From Microbacterium trichothecenolyticum (GTDB taxonomy: Bacteria > Actinomycetota > Actinomycetes > Actinomycetales > Microbacteriaceae), in the NCBI RefSeq assembly GCF_000956465.1, contig NZ_JYJA01000040.1, positions 273,773 to 337,772 on the forward strand: 64,000 nucleotides of DNA, read 5' to 3'. The notes under the pieces are model-generated. The model searched no databases. It was not told the DNA's origin and was given only the letters and a program-made list of their open reading frames with translations. The translations under genes and the position numbers were made by a program. Positions 40,373 to 47,118 of the stretch are shown here, one piece after another. Each line of letters begins with the position of its first letter. The stretch's first letter is position 1.

Positions 40373-42706
40373 TCAGGCGGTGTGCTCGGTGATGATCGGG
40401 CCGAAGGCGTCGGGCAGCGTCGCGGTCGAGAGGTCGCGCAGCTCCGCGAGCGGGACGGTGAACAGACCCTGCACCTCGAGCGCGGGCTCGTCGCCGTCCG
40501 CGGCCGCGTCGGTCACGCCGATGCGCAGCACGGGGTAGCCCCGGCCCTCGCACAGACCGCGGAACTTCACGTCGTCCTCGCGGGGGACCGAGACGATCAC
40601 GCGACCCGTGGACTCCGAGAACAGGGCGGTGGCAGCATCCACTCCGTCGCGCTCCATGATCTCGTTCAGCCACACGCGCGCGCCGACGCCGAAGCGCATG
40701 GTCGCCTCGGCGAGGGCCTGTGCCAGGCCGCCCGACGAGAGGTCGTGCGCCGACGAGATGAGCGACTGCTGCGAGCCGGCGTGGATGAGCTCGGCGAGCT
40801 TCTTCTCCTGGGCGAGGTCCACCGCCGGTGGGCGTCCGCCGAGGTGGTCGTGGATCGTGCCGGCCCACTGCGAGCCCGACAGCTCGGTCGAGGTCACGCC
40901 GAGCAGGTAGATGTTCTCGCCCGCGTCCTGCCAGCCCGACGGGATGCGGCGCGCGACGTCGTCGATGATTCCCAGCACGCCGACGACGGGCGTCGGGAAG
41001 ATCGGCTGATCGCCGGTCTGGTTGTAGAACGAGACGTTGCCGCCGGTGACGGGCACGCCGAGTTCGAGGCATCCGTCCGACAGACCATCGACGGCCTGTG
41101 AGAACTGCCACATGACCTCGGGATTCTCGGGCGAGCCGAAGTTGAGGCAGTCGGTGACGGCGGTCGGCTCGGCACCGCTCACGGCGACATTGCGGTACGC
41201 CTCGGCCAGCGCCAGCTTCGCGCCCTGGTACGGGTCGAGCTGGCAATAGCGGCCGTTGCAGTCGGTGGCGATCGCGAAGCCGAGACCGGAGTGCTCGTCG
41301 ACGCGGATCATGCCGGCGTCGTCGGGGAACGACAGCGCGGTGTTGCCCATGACGTAGTAGTCGTACTGGTTGGTGATCCACGACGTGTCGGCGAGGTTCG
41401 GGCTCGCGACGAGCTTCGTGAACTGCTCGCGCAGCGTCTCGGCGTCGGTCGGACGCGGGAGGGCGGATGCCGAGTCCTCGCGCAGCGCGTCGATCCACGT
41501 GGGGTAGGCCACGGGGCGCTCGTAGACCGGGCCGTCGACCGCGACGGTCGAGGGGTCGACATCGACGATCTGCTCGCCGTGCCAGAAGATCTGGAGGCGG
41601 CCGTCGCCGGTCACCTCGCCGAGCACCGACGTCTCGACGTCCCACTTGCCGACGACCTCGAGGAACGCGTCGAGCTTCTCGGGCGCGACGATCGCCATCA
41701 TGCGCTCCTGGCTCTCGCTCATGAGGATCTCCTCCGGCGTGAGCGTGGGGTCGCGCAGCAGCACCTTCTCGAGGTCGACGCGCATGCCCGAGCCGCCGTT
41801 CGCGGCGAGCTCGCTCGTGGCGCACGAGATGCCCGCGGCGCCGAGGTCCTGGATGGCCTCGACGAGCTCGTCGCGGTACAGCTCCAGGCAGCACTCGATG
41901 AGCACCTTCTCGGCGAACGGGTCGCCCACCTGCACCGCGGGGCGCTTGGTGGGGCCGCCGTCGGCGAAGGTGTCGGAGGCGAGGATCGACGCACCGCCGA
42001 TGCCGTCGCCGCCGGTGCGGGCGCCGAAGAGCACGACCTTGTTGCCCGCGCCGGTCGCGTTGGCGAGCTTGAGGTCCTCGTGGCGGAGCACGCCCACCGC
42101 GAGGGCGTTGACGAGCGGGTTGCCCTGGTAGACGGCGTCGAACACGGTCTCGCCGCCGATGTTCGGCAGGCCGAGGCAGTTGCCGTAGAAGCTGATGCCC
42201 GAGACGACGCCGTGCACCACGCGCGCGGTGTCGGGGTTGTCGATGGCGCCGAAGCGCAGCTGGTCCATGACGGCCACGGGGCGCGCGCCCATCGAGATGA
42301 TGTCGCGCACGATGCCGCCGACGCCGGTCGCGGCGCCCTGGAACGGCTCGATGTAGCTGGGGTGGTTGTGCGACTCGACCTTGAAGGTGACCGCCCAGCC
42401 CTCGCCGATGTCGACGACGCCGGCGTTCTGGCCCATGCCGACCATGAGCCGTTCCTTCATCTCGTCGGAGACCTTCTCGCCGAACTTGCGGAGGTAGATC
42501 TTCGAGGACTTGTAGGAGCAGTGCTCGGACCACATGACCGAGTACATCGCCAGCTCGCCCGAAGTGGGGCGGCGGCCGAGGATCTCACGGATCCTGTCGT
42601 ACTCGTCGGGCTTGAGACCGAGCGCCGCGTACGGCTGCTCCTTCTCGGGCGTGGCGGTGGCGTTCTCGACGGTGTCGGCGACAGAGGTCGAAGAGGGGGT
42701 GGTCAC
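40373..42706 (-). CDS. purL: Phosphoribosylformylglycinamidine synthase subunit PurL
   Basis: A 777-residue ATP-dependent amidotransferase synthetase subunit for the fourth step of purine synthesis, working with PurQ and PurS (not in this window). Conserved segments: SEHCSYKSSK, VESHNHPSYIEPFQGAATGVGGI, GGDGIGGAS, DLGAAGISCATSE. The length fits the small PurL type of actinobacteria. It starts with GTG at 42706; the first 22 residues are a Ser/Thr-rich extension. It diverges from the ArsR operon, whose operator lies about 90 bp away. Confidence 0.96.
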   Translation of the reverse strand: MTTPSSTSVADTVENATATPEKEQPYAALGLKPDEYDRIREILGRRPTSGELAMYSVMWSEHCSYKSSKIYLRKFGEKVSDEMKERLMVGMGQNAGVVDIGEGWAVTFKVESHNHPSYIEPFQGAATGVGGIVRDIISMGARPVAVMDQLRFGAIDNPDTARVVHGVVSGISFYGNCLGLPNIGGETVFDAVYQGNPLVNALAVGVLRHEDLKLANATGAGNKVVLFGARTGGDGIGGASILASDTFADGGPTKRPAVQVGDPFAEKVLIECCLELYRDELVEAIQDLGAAGISCATSELAANGGSGMRVDLEKVLLRDPTLTPEEILMSESQERMMAIVAPEKLDAFLEVVGKWDVETSVLGEVTGDGRLQIFWHGEQIVDVDPSTVAVDGPVYERPVAYPTWIDALREDSASALPRPTDAETLREQFTKLVASPNLADTSWITNQYDYYVMGNTALSFPDDAGMIRVDEHSGLGFAIATDCNGRYCQLDPYQGAKLALAEAYRNVAVSGAEPTAVTDCLNFGSPENPEVMWQFSQAVDGLSDGCLELGVPVTGGNVSFYNQTGDQPIFPTPVVGVLGIIDDVARRIPSGWQDAGENIYLLGVTSTELSGSQWAGTIHDHLGGRPPAVDLAQEKKLAELIHAGSQQSLISSAHDLSSGGLAQALAEATMRFGVGARVWLNEIMERDGVDAATALFSESTGRVIVSVPREDDVKFRGLCEGRGYPVLRIGVTDAAADGDEPALEVQGLFTVPLAELRDLSTATLPDAFGPIITEHTA

Positions 42707-42769
42707 GCGGCTCAGCTCCAGAAATTCGGGGATGCCGGACCTGAACAGTCTAGTTCGGCACGCGACGGG

Positions 42770-42798
42770 TTGACGGATGCTGCAGCCAAGGCTAACCT
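42770..42798 (+). promoter_or_regulatory. Promoter of the ArsR operon: TTGACG-17-TAACCT
   Basis: A -35 box TTGACG (42770-42775) and -10 box TAACCT (42793-42798) are 17 bases apart, eight bases before the ATG, so the transcript is leaderless or nearly so. Confidence 0.7.
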
Positions 42799-42817
42799 AC
42801 AACCAAATGGTTGTAGG
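42796..42817. promoter_or_regulatory. ArsR operator palindrome over the -10 box and start codon
   Basis: Perfect 10-bp arms CCTACAACCA and TGGTTGTAGG flank a two-base centre. The palindrome covers the end of the -10 box and the ATG itself, so a bound repressor would block its own transcription. ACAACC/GGTTGT half-sites are known from related ArsR regulators paired with SRPBCC proteins. Confidence 0.8.
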
Positions 42818-43202
42818 AATTGAGCTCAGCGATGACGAGATCGACCGCGTGTTCCACGCACTGGCAGCGGCGACCCGGCGCGACATCCTGCGTCGGACGC
42901 TCTCGGGCGAACACTCCGTATCGGCTCTCGCTCGCGAGTACGACATGTCGTTCGCGGCGGTGCAGAAGCACGTCACCGTGCTCGAGGCCGCCGGCCTCAT
43001 CGTCAAGCGCGCCGATGGCCGCGAGCGCCTCGTCCGTGCGGACCCCGAGATGATCGCCCGCGCTCGCGCCCTGCTCGCCCGCTACGAGGACCTGTGGCGC
43101 GCACGCATCGACCGGCTCGATGCGCTGCTCGCCGAACCCGCCGGTGCGTCCGGCCCCACCGAAGAACCGAAGAACGATCACCGCAGGAACGAAGGAGAAT
43201 GA
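42807..43202 (+). CDS. ArsR family winged-helix repressor
   Basis: A 131-residue metal-independent type ArsR regulator: no paired Cys or His metal site is present. The winged helix is clear (VFHALAAATRRDILRR, HSVSALAREYDMSFAAVQKHVTVLEAAGLIV, GRERLV). It is the first gene of an operon with a tandem SRPBCC protein and a hydrolase; ArsR-AHSA1 pairs are a common arrangement in which the regulator represses the operon. ATG 42807 lies inside the operator; an ATG at 42777 would sit upstream of the promoter and is rejected. Stop overlaps the next potential start. Confidence 0.93.
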   Translation: MVVGIELSDDEIDRVFHALAAATRRDILRRTLSGEHSVSALAREYDMSFAAVQKHVTVLEAAGLIVKRADGRERLVRADPEMIARARALLARYEDLWRARIDRLDALLAEPAGASGPTEEPKNDHRRNEGE

Positions 43203-43204
43203 CG

Positions 43205-44185
43205 ATGCCCGTCACCGACGTCACCACCGACCCCGAAGCGCTCACCCTGACGCTCACGGCCGACTTCGCCGCTCCGGTCGAGCGGCTGTGGGAGGCCTTC
43301 ACCGATCCCCGGCAGCTCGAGCGGTTCTGGGGCCCTCCGGGCTACCCCGCCACCTTCACCGAGTTCGACCTGACGGCCGGGGGCCGCGCCCGGTATCACA
43401 TGACGAGCCCGAAGGGCGAGGAGTTCCACGGGGTGTGGGAGTTCCTCGAGATCGACGGCCCGCGCACGTTCACCGCTCTCGACTCGTTCGCCGATGCCGA
43501 CGGCACGCCGCTGGCCGAGATGCCGACCTCGCGCATGGTGTTCGCCTTCGACCAGACCTCGACGGGCTCGCGCCTGGTCAACACCACGTACTTCGACTCC
43601 GCCGAGGCGCTCGAGAAGGTCGTCGCGATGGGCGCCGTCGAGGGCGCGACGATGGCGATCAACCAGCTCGACCGCGTGCTCGACGGGCTCCGTGCCTACG
43701 CGGCGGGCAAGGGCACGCAGACCGAGATCCTCGACGACACCCACGTGCGCATCACGCGGCTCATCGAGGGCCCGATCGACCTCGTGTGGCGCGCGCACGA
43801 GGAGCCCGAACTCGTGCAGCAGTGGCTGCTCGGACCCGACGGCTGGCGCATGTCGGTGTGCGAGATCGACGGATCCGTGGGCGGGAAGTACCGCTATCAG
43901 TGGGAGCCGCTCGAAGGGACCGAAGGCGAGACCTTCGGCTTCGACGGCGAGACGCTGCTCACCGAGGCGCCGCACCGCGCGGTCACCACCGAGCACATGA
44001 CCGGAACCGAGTTCCCCTCGACGCTCAACGACCTCAACCTCTACGAGGAGGACGGCGCCACCCTCATCACGCTGCTCATCGAATACCCCGACAAGGAGAC
44101 GCGCGACATCGTCCTCGCCACCGGGATGACCGACGGCATGGAGGCCAGCTACGGCCGCCTCGAGGGCGTGCTCGCCGGAGTGTGA
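43205..44185 (+). CDS. SRPBCC (AHSA1-like) protein, two domains fused in tandem
   Basis: A 326-residue fusion of two START-like ligand-binding domains. Domain 1 (about residues 15-160) has APVERLWEAFTDPRQLERFWGPPGYPATF; domain 2 (about 170-320) has GPIDLVWRAHEEPELVQQWLLGPDGW. Single-domain homologues are normally 140-160 residues, so this is a fusion. Such domains bind hydrophobic ligands; no enzymatic residues are certain. GAAGGAG lies seven bases before ATG 43205; ATG 43199, overlapping the arsR stop, is the alternative. Confidence 0.9.
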   Translation: MPVTDVTTDPEALTLTLTADFAAPVERLWEAFTDPRQLERFWGPPGYPATFTEFDLTAGGRARYHMTSPKGEEFHGVWEFLEIDGPRTFTALDSFADADGTPLAEMPTSRMVFAFDQTSTGSRLVNTTYFDSAEALEKVVAMGAVEGATMAINQLDRVLDGLRAYAAGKGTQTEILDDTHVRITRLIEGPIDLVWRAHEEPELVQQWLLGPDGWRMSVCEIDGSVGGKYRYQWEPLEGTEGETFGFDGETLLTEAPHRAVTTEHMTGTEFPSTLNDLNLYEEDGATLITLLIEYPDKETRDIVLATGMTDGMEASYGRLEGVLAGV

Positions 44186-44202
44186 GCGCGGAGGATCACG
44201 AG

Positions 44203-45081
44203 ATGAACGAGAACACCGCCGAGCGCACGATCACCACGCACGTCGTGGGGGCGGGCGACGACGCGATCACGTACGACGTCCATGGGGACCTGACAGCGGC
44301 CACGGCCGACCGGCCGGCGCTGTTCCTCTTCGCCGCGCCGATGGACGCCGGCGGATTGGCGCTGCTCGCCGAGCAGTTCGCGGATCGCCCCGTGGTGACC
44401 TACGACCCGCGCGGCGCCGGGCGCAACCCGGTGGGCACGGCCGACATCACGGTCGAGCAGCACGCGGCGGATCTGCACCGCGTGATCGCGGCGCTGGACT
44501 GCGGCCCCGTCGATGCGTTCGGCACCAGCGGCGGGGCGGTGAACCTGCTCGCGCTGGTCACGGCGCACCCCGAGGACGTGCGCATCGCCGTCGTGCACGA
44601 GCCGCCGCTCGCGGACGTGCTTCCTGACCGGGAGGCGGTGCTCGCGGTGGTCGCCCACATGAAGCGCACCTACGCCGAGCGCGGAGACGGCGCCGCCATG
44701 GCGACCTTCATCCCGTTCGTCATGCTCGACGGCCCGGTGCCCGACGGCTATCTCGACCAGCCCGCGCCGGACCCTGCGATGTTCGGCATGTCGGCTGAGG
44801 ACGACGGCACCCGCACGAACCCGCTGCTGCGGAACATGCCGGCCACCATCGTCTACCGCGTCGACGCGGACCGGCTGAGGGCGCTGGGCGACCGGCTCGT
44901 GATCGCGGCGGGTGTGGAGTCCGCCGACACGCTGCCGGCGCGCGGCGCGCGCGGAGTCGCCGCGGTGCTCGATCTGCCGGTCGCCGACTTCCCGAGCCAC
45001 CACGCCGGCTTCACCGACCAGCCGGGGTTTCCCGGCGACCCGGCGGGCTTCGCCGCTCGCCTCCGGGAGGTGCTCGGCTGA
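44203..45081 (+). CDS. Alpha/beta hydrolase fold protein
   Basis: A 292-residue hydrolase with the nucleophile elbow GTSGGAVN (Ser), DPRGAGRN after strand 4, and a late histidine in DFPSHHAGFTDQP near the C-terminus. The acid residue is less certain (VESADTLPARG). GAGG lies eight bases before the ATG. It is the third gene of the ArsR-controlled operon, so its expression should rise with that of the tandem SRPBCC protein; the ligand or substrate may be shared. An antibiotic or ester-type substrate is possible but not shown. Confidence 0.85.
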   Translation: MNENTAERTITTHVVGAGDDAITYDVHGDLTAATADRPALFLFAAPMDAGGLALLAEQFADRPVVTYDPRGAGRNPVGTADITVEQHAADLHRVIAALDCGPVDAFGTSGGAVNLLALVTAHPEDVRIAVVHEPPLADVLPDREAVLAVVAHMKRTYAERGDGAAMATFIPFVMLDGPVPDGYLDQPAPDPAMFGMSAEDDGTRTNPLLRNMPATIVYRVDADRLRALGDRLVIAAGVESADTLPARGARGVAAVLDLPVADFPSHHAGFTDQPGFPGDPAGFAARLREVLG

Positions 45082-45130
45082 CGACCGCTGCGCGCCGAGG
45101 GGTCGCCGCGGGCCGTTCACCGCCGCCGCA

Positions 45131-45136
45131 TACGAT
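45131..45136 (+). promoter_or_regulatory. -10 box TACGAT, leaderless promoter of the TerC gene
   Basis: TACGAT is followed by exactly six bases and the GTG at 45143. Confidence 0.55.
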
Positions 45137-45142
45137 GGCGGC

Positions 45143-46045
45143 GTGGACTTCTCCTTCGCTTTCACGCCCGATCTGATCGCCGTGTTCCTGACGCTGTTCG
45201 TCCTCGAGGTCGTCCTCGGCGTCGACAACGTCATCTTCATCTCGATCCTCGCGTCCAAGCTCCCCAAGGAGCAGCAGGCCAAGGCCCGCAATCTCGGCCT
45301 GACGCTGGCGATGCTGATGCGCGTCGTGCTCGTGCTGTTCGCCGGTTGGATCATCACGCTCAAGGAGGAGGTGTTCTTCATCGGCGAGATGGGCTTCTCG
45401 TGGAAGGACATCATCCTCATCGCCGGTGGACTGTTCCTCGTCTACAAGGCGGTGACCGAGATTCACCACAAGCTCGAGGGCTCCGAGGAGGAGCACGGCG
45501 GCGGCGGCCGCAAGGCCGTGACCTTCGGCTCGGTGATCGCACAGATCCTGGTGCTCGACCTGGTGTTCTCACTCGACTCGGTGATCACCGCGGTCGGCAT
45601 GACGACCAACCTCCTCGTGATCATCACCGTCGTGGTGCTGTCGTTCGGCATCATGCTCTTCGCGTCGCGCTTCATCTTCGCGTTCGTCAACAAGCACCCC
45701 ACGGTGAAGATGCTGGCGCTGTCGTTCCTCCTGCTGATCGGTGTGTTCCTCATCGCCGAGGGCTTCGGGTTCCACATCGACAAGGCGTTCATCTACGGCC
45801 CGATGGCGTTCGCGATCTTCGTGGAGGCGCTCAACCTCTGGGCCGCCGCCGCGAAGGCGAAGCGCGAGCAGCGCCGCCGCACTCCCGTGCAGCTGCGCCC
45901 CCAGTACCCCGACGTCGACGAGTCGGTCGCCGTCGCCGCCGCGCTGTCGAAGGACCCGGGGTCGGGGTCTGTGGGCCTGTCGTCGAAGCCCGTGACGGGC
46001 GACGCGGTGCCTGGCGCGGCCGAGGAGCGCCAGGGCCTCGGCTGA
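45143..46045 (+). CDS. TerC family integral membrane protein
   Basis: A 300-residue TerC/Alx-type protein. The family core is obvious: LFVLEVVLGVDNVIFISILASKLP with its acidic membrane residues, the paired repeat VLDLVFSLDSVITAVGM, and RFIFAFVNKHPTVKMLALSFLLLIGVFLIAEGF. Family members export Mn2+ or other metals, often at secretion sites. The protein ends with a 60-residue hydrophilic tail. No manganese riboswitch (yybP-ykoY type) is present, because the promoter leaves no leader. It stands alone between the ArsR operon and the kdp region. Confidence 0.9.
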   Translation: MDFSFAFTPDLIAVFLTLFVLEVVLGVDNVIFISILASKLPKEQQAKARNLGLTLAMLMRVVLVLFAGWIITLKEEVFFIGEMGFSWKDIILIAGGLFLVYKAVTEIHHKLEGSEEEHGGGGRKAVTFGSVIAQILVLDLVFSLDSVITAVGMTTNLLVIITVVVLSFGIMLFASRFIFAFVNKHPTVKMLALSFLLLIGVFLIAEGFGFHIDKAFIYGPMAFAIFVEALNLWAAAAKAKREQRRRTPVQLRPQYPDVDESVAVAAALSKDPGSGSVGLSSKPVTGDAVPGAAEERQGLG

Positions 46046-46091
46046 CCGCCGACCCCCGCCATCCAGGCGCACCGCGGCGACGCGTCGTCGC

Positions 46092-46118
46092 GCAAGTGCT
46101 GCACTTTCCTGCAACCGC
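46092..46118 (+). repeat. 27-bp direct repeat, copy 1
   Basis: GCAAGTGCTGCACTTTCC continuing to GCAACCGC; 25 of 27 bases match 46338-46364. The pair flanks a decayed gene start. No transposase or terminal inverted repeat accompanies them. Confidence 0.7.
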
Positions 46119-46247
46119 TGCGTCGCCCGCCACACGGATGATCTCGCCGTCGGCGATCCGTGCGCGGAGCCGTCGGTCGTTGACCGGTTCACCGTCGTTC
46201 TCGCGCCGGCGGAACACCGTCCGGAGCGGCGGCTCGTGGATCCACAT
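46119..46247 (-). pseudogene. Gene remnant: N-terminus of an AbiEi-like winged-helix protein
   Basis: An open frame starts with ATG at 46247 and encodes 43 residues of protein-like sequence (MWIHEPPLRTVFRRR, then RRLRARIADGEIIRVA), resembling the N-terminal winged helix of AbiEi-type antitoxins and related DUF559 fusions. At 46118 it runs into a 27-bp direct repeat and loses any resemblance to a protein. Full-length relatives exceed 200 residues, so this would be a fragment. The assignment rests on a short match and is tentative. Confidence 0.35.
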
Positions 46248-46337
46248 CCCTCTACGGTGGCGGCGCGACGACGCCGGCGAGCCGCAGGTTGTCCGATCGG
46301 TGGGTCCACGTTCGTCGCGCCGGACTGGGGAGGAGCC

Positions 46338-46364
46338 GCAACTGCTGCACTTTCCCGCAACCGC
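46338..46364 (+). repeat. 27-bp direct repeat, copy 2
   Basis: Second copy of the 46092-46118 repeat. It also forms the left arm of a hairpin with 46390-46407. Confidence 0.7.
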
Positions 46365-46407
46365 GGTGTCGTGCGACGCAGCAGTCGTAGGAAACAGCAG
46401 CGGTTGC
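46338..46407 (-). terminator. Hairpin after kdpE
   Basis: GCAACTGCTGCACTTTCC (46338-46355) pairs with GGAAACAGCAGCGGTTGC (46390-46407) at 15 of 18 positions. It begins 28 bases past the kdpE stop and is a plausible end of the kdpDE transcript. Confidence 0.5.
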
Positions 46408-46434
46408 GCGGCGGCGACGGCGCAGCCCGGGGAC

Positions 46435-47118
46435 TCAGGCGGCGGCGTCGGCGAGGAGGCGATAGCCCATGCCGGACTCCGTCAGCAGGTGCGCGGGGTT
46501 GCCCGGATCGGACTCGAGCTTCTTGCGCAGCTGCGACATGTACAGCCGTAGGTAGCCGGTGTCGGCCACCTGCTCGGTGCCCCAGATGTCCTTGAGCAGC
46601 GCCTGCCGTGTCACGAGCGACCCGGGATTGCGGGCCAGGAACTCGAGGATCTTCCACTCCGTGGGCGTGAGGTGGACGCGCTCGCCGGAGCGCGTCACCG
46701 TCTTGGTGGACAGATCCACCACGACGTCCCCGAAGGTGACGACGGGGACACCGGATGCTGCGGTCATGCGTCGCGACAGCGCCCGCAGCCGCGCGAGCAG
46801 CTCGTCGATCTGGAACGGCTTGGTGACGTAGTCGTCGGCGCCCGCGTCCAGCGACTCGACCTTGTCGGCGGAGCCGGTGCGCCCCGAGACCACGATGATC
46901 GGGGCCGTGCTCCAGCCCCGCAGCGCCTCGATCACCTGCACGCCGTCGAGGCGCGGCATCCCGAGGTCCACCATCACGATGTCCGGATGCTCCTTGGCGG
47001 CGAGGGCGATCGCCGCGGCCCCATCGGGGGCGGCGAGGACCTCGTAGCCGTGGGCGGCGAGCGTGATCCGCAGCGCGCGGACGAGCTGCGGATCGTCGTC
47101 GGCGATCAGGACCTTCAC
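46435..47118 (-). CDS. kdpE: Response regulator KdpE
   Basis: A 227-residue OmpR-type regulator. The receiver domain has ADDDP at the N-terminus, phospho-acceptor Asp51 (MVDLGMP) and conserved Lys in YVTKPF; the winged-helix output is LTPTEWKILEFLARNPGSLVTRQALL with YLRLYMSQLRKKL. Phosphorylated KdpE activates kdpFABC under potassium limitation. GTG start at 47118 overlaps the kdpD stop (GTGA), so both are made together. Confidence 0.95.
   Translation of the reverse strand: MKVLIADDDPQLVRALRITLAAHGYEVLAAPDGAAAIALAAKEHPDIVMVDLGMPRLDGVQVIEALRGWSTAPIIVVSGRTGSADKVESLDAGADDYVTKPFQIDELLARLRALSRRMTAASGVPVVTFGDVVVDLSTKTVTRSGERVHLTPTEWKILEFLARNPGSLVTRQALLKDIWGTEQVADTGYLRLYMSQLRKKLESDPGNPAHLLTESGMGYRLLADAAA

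Noticed and set aside
42777..42806. Earlier ATG for the ArsR gene at 42777
   Set aside because: It would lie within the -35/-10 spacer; 42807 fits the promoter and the protein family.
45082..45142. Manganese (yybP-ykoY) riboswitch before the TerC gene
   Set aside because: The gap is 61 bp and the promoter places the RNA start at the GTG.
46092..46407. Insertion sequence or integrative-element attachment sites
   Set aside because: No transposase, integrase, terminal inverted repeats or tRNA gene accompanies the direct repeats.
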